Shown here piece after piece: positions 60,789 through 64,000 of a stretch of 64,000 bases of DNA (position 1 is the stretch's first letter; every line of letters begins with the position of its first letter). The notes under the pieces were generated by a model. It had not been told where the DNA came from. It worked only from the letters and a program-made list of their open reading frames with translations, and did no database searches. The DNA comes from CALOAD01 sp942491415 (lineage in GTDB: Bacteria; Cyanobacteriota; Vampirovibrionia; Gastranaerophilales; CALOAD01): contig CALOAD010000014.1 of assembly GCA_942491415.1 (NCBI GenBank), positions 186,001 to 250,000 on the forward strand, written 5' to 3'. Both the position numbers and the translations under genes were made by a program.

Positions 60789-62204
60789 TTAAGCTTTTTG
60801 AGAATATTCTTCAAGACCGGGCATTACAGGAGTACCCGTTACTTTTTCTCTAAACCAATAAAGTGCTTTGGGAATAAAGTAAGCTGTTGCTGCAACGCAA
60901 ACTCCAAGGTTAGCAATAATGCTGAGTCTTTTCCCTCTAACAACTTTTTTAATGAGTTTTTCAGGATTACCGCTATCAACAGCCGCTTTTACAAAGTTTT
61001 TAATATCTTTATTCAAGCTTGCTATTTTACCGGTTTGCACATATTTCAATGGGTTTCTAACATCATCAATCACATCAATTAACCCAAGTTTTTGAGCAAA
61101 TTTAAGAGTTTCGGTTTTTAAACCGCCGGCTTTTATTTGATCATCAATCATATTAATAATTTCTTTTTCACCGCCCTCGACAAAACTCAAGAACTGTTTT
61201 TTATATTGAGGATCAATTACTGCTTTTTTGACACTTTCCTGAAAAGACTTATCTGTAAGAATTTTAGAGTCAAGGTTAATAGGAGTCTTCAACGCATTGC
61301 CTATCTTATTAAATAATTTAGCAAAGACGTCCCCTCCTTTATAAATAAAGAAAATCAAACCCGCTTCTCTCAAGCCTTTTTCCCAAGCTTCATTGTCATT
61401 TCTGGCAGTAGCAACTCTTCCGGTTGCAATACCTGAATCCAAAATAGCCATATTCGCAACATTGCTATTAAAGATATCAACCAGTTTATTTCCTAAACCG
61501 GTAAATGAAACACCTTTAGAATCTTTCGCCGTTGATATAAACGAAGCAAAAGTATTGTTTAAATTATGTTTTTTCTCATAACCTTTAAAAGCTCTTTCGC
61601 TACAAGTTTTTGTCATTTTTACAAAATCAGCCTGTTTTTGTTTTTGTTCTTTTTGACAAGCATTTTTTGTTATGAGCTGATTTAACTTAGGAAGAACAAA
61701 ACCCAACAAGCCCAACGGTATTAAAGTAGCAAAAGCTGCTTTTGCCATTGTCATTTTTTTAAATTTTGAAACATTAGAAAGAACTTTTCCTGCTTCATCA
61801 GTAAGCCCTTTTAATTTTGGGCTTTTAGCAATTTCATCACTATATTTTTGCAAATTCGAAGCTAAGTTTTGTACATTTTCTTGATTTAAAAGCTTTGCAT
61901 TTGTTTTAGCCAGTGCATCTTTTCCTAAATCTTTAAATTGTCTAAATCCAAATATATTATTTGCAACACCTTTATCAAAAACTTTTTTTAGTAGTGGAAT
62001 CCCACCCAACCAAACCAGTGAAGTAGTGTTATCTTCTATAAATCTTTCTCTTGCGTCGTGCAAACCTGCCTGTTTAGACTCTTTTGACCCTTGTTTATAT
62101 GCCATCGTAACGACCCCTGCGTTACTAAGAGTATCTTTTACTATTATAGGTGTTAGCGATGCGTTATTTCCTAATGCTGAAAATACTGATGCTACATTTA
62201 ACAT
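60789..62204 (-). CDS. Large protein of unknown function
   Basis: A 471-residue protein with at least two hydrophobic segments: ~150-175 (AAFATLIPLGLLGFVLP) and ~435-455 (IIANLGVCVAATAYFIPKAL). Between them lies a Lys-rich, mostly helical region. I recognise no domain; it looks like a family typical of this lineage. It is convergent with panD (6 bases apart). A 26-residue open frame lies upstream on the same strand. Confidence 0.55.
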   Translation of the reverse strand: MLNVASVFSALGNNASLTPIIVKDTLSNAGVVTMAYKQGSKESKQAGLHDARERFIEDNTTSLVWLGGIPLLKKVFDKGVANNIFGFRQFKDLGKDALAKTNAKLLNQENVQNLASNLQKYSDEIAKSPKLKGLTDEAGKVLSNVSKFKKMTMAKAAFATLIPLGLLGFVLPKLNQLITKNACQKEQKQKQADFVKMTKTCSERAFKGYEKKHNLNNTFASFISTAKDSKGVSFTGLGNKLVDIFNSNVANMAILDSGIATGRVATARNDNEAWEKGLREAGLIFFIYKGGDVFAKLFNKIGNALKTPINLDSKILTDKSFQESVKKAVIDPQYKKQFLSFVEGGEKEIINMIDDQIKAGGLKTETLKFAQKLGLIDVIDDVRNPLKYVQTGKIASLNKDIKNFVKAAVDSGNPEKLIKKVVRGKRLSIIANLGVCVAATAYFIPKALYWFREKVTGTPVMPGLEEYSQKA

Positions 62205-62235
62205 TAACTAATTCTTTCCTTTAATCAACAAGGGA

Positions 62236-62316
62236 TTATAAACCCCAAACTAAATTTTGTAACTTAACAAATGATCTTTTAACCCTTATTGATCGGTTAT
62301 TTTTTATATTGTTCAT
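62236..62316 (-). CDS. Possible 26-residue basic peptide
   Basis: ATG at 62316, AGGAG eight bases upstream, and 26 codons (MNNIKNNRSIRVKRSFVKLQ, then NLVWGL). Strongly basic. It ends 31 bases before the start of the 471-residue gene, so it may be a short leader gene. Not seen elsewhere; support is the ribosome binding site alone. Confidence 0.35.
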   Translation of the reverse strand: MNNIKNNRSIRVKRSFVKLQNLVWGL

Positions 62317-62744
62317 TGTTTTGTCTCCTAACGTTTATTACTAGATAAAAAAGAAAAATCACTTTTCTACAATTCATACCAAAACAAGACTTGTAAAGCG
62401 ATTTTTTTACTAAAAAACAGCCTCATTCTGTTATTTTCAGAAGGCTGCTCAAAAATGCAGGGTATTAAAATACCCGGTTATTTTTAAGCCTTCCTTAATT
62501 GGTGAAAAATGGTCGTTTTTGATAATTTCTGATTAACACAGACTTTTCCTTTTTAAAGTAACACTCTAATTAAAGCATATTCTCAAAATTTTGCAAGTAA
62601 CAAATGAGCTTAATTACCTTAGGTATAACAAGACCAAAGCCCCAAGAAGCCCTCTTAGCCTCTCTCAAAGGGCTTTAAGCATATTTTAACAAATTCTAAT
62701 TATTAAGTTGAATTTTACAAATTAAATTTTAAAGCTTAATAATC
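62317..62744. other. Gap with several − strand hairpins
   Basis: On the − strand, after the oxidoreductase stop, three hairpins occur: AAGCCCTTTG/CTAAGAGGGCTT (near 62650-62677), GGGTATT/AATACCC (62460-62476) and a bulged CAGCC/GGCTG (near 62418-62448) followed by six T, the last a probable terminator. No gene is seen between. Confidence 0.5.
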
Positions 62745-64000
62745 CTAAGATTCTTCAAATTTTTCAAAATTATTTTCAAGTGTCCAAACCCCACAAGGAC
62801 AAACACCTGCACAAATGCCACAGCCAATACACTTCTCAGGGTCGCTCACATATTCAAAAGAACCATCAGTATTTTCAATGCGAGTTATAGCCTGTTCAGG
62901 ACAAGCATTTAAACAAAATTCACAATCCCTGCAAAAACCACAGCTCAAACAACGATCCCTTTCGTCAAGTGCATCCATAGCATCAACTTTAGGTTGTGTA
63001 AGCCCGGGATAATATTCTGTTTTCACTCTATCCCTAGGGATCATTGGCGACTTTTCAAAATTATCCAATTTGCCACCACTGAGATATTTATCAATATTTA
63101 AAGCAACTTTTCGTCCATCACCAAGGGCATTAGTAAACAATCCCAGTTTCACAATATCACCGGGAATAAATACTTTCTCATTTCCTTCGAGTTGTAAAAA
63201 TTCATTCACTTTAACCCGACCCTTATCATCCAAATAAGCTTGATCAACAAATGATACATCAGGTCTATCACCAACCGAAATAATAACGGTATCAGCTTCT
63301 AAAAAAGTTCCGTCTTTCAGCTTAACACCCTCATTGGTTACTTCTTCCGTAAAACAAGGCCACAATATATTTGCACCAAGTTTTTTAGCATGGTCTATTT
63401 CTTTTTCAAAAGCGGCAGGTTTTTGAATATCTATGGCAGTAACTTCTTTTGCCCCTGTTTGATAAGCACCTATCACCACATCCATGCCGGCATTTCCGGC
63501 ACCTATAACGACTACTTTTTCACCAATTTCAGGTTTATTTCCTTTATTAATTTCTTTAAGAAAATCAAGCCCTTTTACAAGTTTTTCATGACCTTTAAAA
63601 GGAATGACAACAGGAATGTGAGCGCCAACTGCTATCACAACGGCATCATAATCTTTTTCGATTTTTTCAAAAAGCTCTTTATCCACTTTAGTGGATGTTT
63701 TTACCCCTACTCCTATTTTTTCAAAACGGGAAAGTTCAAATTCTAAAATTTGTTGATCAAGTCTATTAGCGGGTATTACCTGTTTTAATTTACCACCGAT
63801 AAACTTATCTTGTTCAAAAATATCAACAGTATATCCCAGTTTTTTCAATTGCCAAGAAGCGCCAAGTCCTGCTACTCCAGAACCTATTACAGCAACTTTC
63901 TTTCCTTTTTCTTTCACTTTAAAGTTAACATCCACATCTTTTGACATTAAACTAAGTTGGGCAACTTTTACAGGAGCATCAACAAACTGCCTGTTGCAAT
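62745..64000 (-). CDS. FAD/NAD(P) oxidoreductase with ferredoxin domain (GltD-like), 5' truncated
   Basis: The open frame continues from the ATG at 63947 to the window edge without stop (CNRQFVDAPVKVAQLSL), so the gene is incomplete and the N-terminal Cys-containing domain lies outside. Visible: NAD(P)/FAD sites VAVIGSGVAGLGASWQLKKL and VVVIGAGNAGMDVVIGAY, GD-V-F type FIPGDIVKLG, then two 4Fe-4S motifs CGFCRDCEFCLNACP and CIGCGICAGVCPCG near the C-terminus. It belongs to the glutamate-synthase small-subunit / NAD(P)H-ferredoxin oxidoreductase family. It may feed electrons to or from the Etf/Fix or hydrogenase systems. Confidence 0.88.
   Translation of the reverse strand, partial: CNRQFVDAPVKVAQLSLMSKDVDVNFKVKEKGKKVAVIGSGVAGLGASWQLKKLGYTVDIFEQDKFIGGKLKQVIPANRLDQQILEFELSRFEKIGVGVKTSTKVDKELFEKIEKDYDAVVIAVGAHIPVVIPFKGHEKLVKGLDFLKEINKGNKPEIGEKVVVIGAGNAGMDVVIGAYQTGAKEVTAIDIQKPAAFEKEIDHAKKLGANILWPCFTEEVTNEGVKLKDGTFLEADTVIISVGDRPDVSFVDQAYLDDKGRVKVNEFLQLEGNEKVFIPGDIVKLGLFTNALGDGRKVALNIDKYLSGGKLDNFEKSPMIPRDRVKTEYYPGLTQPKVDAMDALDERDRCLSCGFCRDCEFCLNACPEQAITRIENTDGSFEYVSDPEKCIGCGICAGVCPCGVWTLENNFEKFEES

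Overview
The window is strongly AT-rich, gene-dense bacterial chromosome with short intergenic gaps. I place it, by inference, in the non-photosynthetic sister lineage of Cyanobacteria (Melainabacteria/Vampirovibrionia, probably Gastranaerophilales-like). Supporting signs are an orphan OmpR-type regulator that closely resembles cyanobacterial RpaB, prepilins with the AFTLAEVLITL-type leader, a heptosyltransferase-like glycosyltransferase that points to a lipopolysaccharide outer layer, and an anaerobic gene set (HydF, EtfAB and FixCX). No rRNA, tRNA, CRISPR array, integrase or transposase gene was seen.

Layout. 0-13 kb: a double CxxCxxCC protein, a TauE-type exporter, SpoIID plus the lipid II flippase MurJ, a type IV pilin, the electron-transfer flavoprotein pair etfB-etfA, a membrane-anchored metallophosphoesterase, a GT9 glycosyltransferase, and two 'dead-looking' enzymes (a PaaK/CapK-like protein without its ATP loop and an alpha/beta hydrolase with Asn in place of the nucleophile). 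13-17 kb: nusB-ftsY-ffh-rpsP, a protein-targeting and translation operon. 17-20 kb: a tandem Usp protein, a TPR-retropepsin protein and a secreted unknown. 20-22.6 kb: riboflavin genes ribE-ribBA-ribH, preceded by an unrecognised structured RNA. 22.7-31.9 kb: the distal half of the ribosomal supercluster, rpsE-rpmD-rplO-secY-adk-map-infA-rpmJ-rpsM-rpsK-rpoD-type order (rpsK, rpsD, rpoA)-rplQ-truA-rplM-rpsI; it starts abruptly at rpsE, and rpsK is disrupted as read.

32-44 kb: fixC-fixX (partners of the distant etfBA), a 34-residue membrane peptide with its own promoter, a TPR/NHL protein, prs-glmU-purD, purH, an HspR-like regulator, HydF and a phosphodiester glycosidase. 44.1-44.7 kb: a 580-bp non-coding element with 22-bp perfect terminal inverted repeats (MITE-like). 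44.8-54 kb: a chemoreceptor, the RpaB-like regulator, two diverged tandem thymidylate-kinase-like genes, miaA (frameshifted in a C5 run) and mnmG, the two tRNA-modification genes, a short bL25, and a GNAT protein. 54-64 kb: a prepilin fused to a phage-tail-collar-like domain, a SEC-C protein, pgeF, a PfkB kinase, a HEAT-like protein, a RecB-family nuclease, panD, a large lineage-type unknown, and a 5'-truncated FAD/4Fe-4S oxidoreductase that runs off the right edge.

How they fit: the metabolic genes suggest a fermentative anaerobe that uses flavin-based electron transfer (EtfAB-FixCX, with FMN/FAD supplied via rib genes) and [FeFe]-hydrogenase (HydF). The most interesting items are the two candidate small RNAs (about 22.45-22.62 kb and 60.1-60.3 kb), the MITE-like element and a related hairpin at 60.07 kb, the pilin/tail-collar fusion, the pilin 3'-end relic at 10.83 kb, and the two disrupted essential or near-essential genes, which may be sequence errors.
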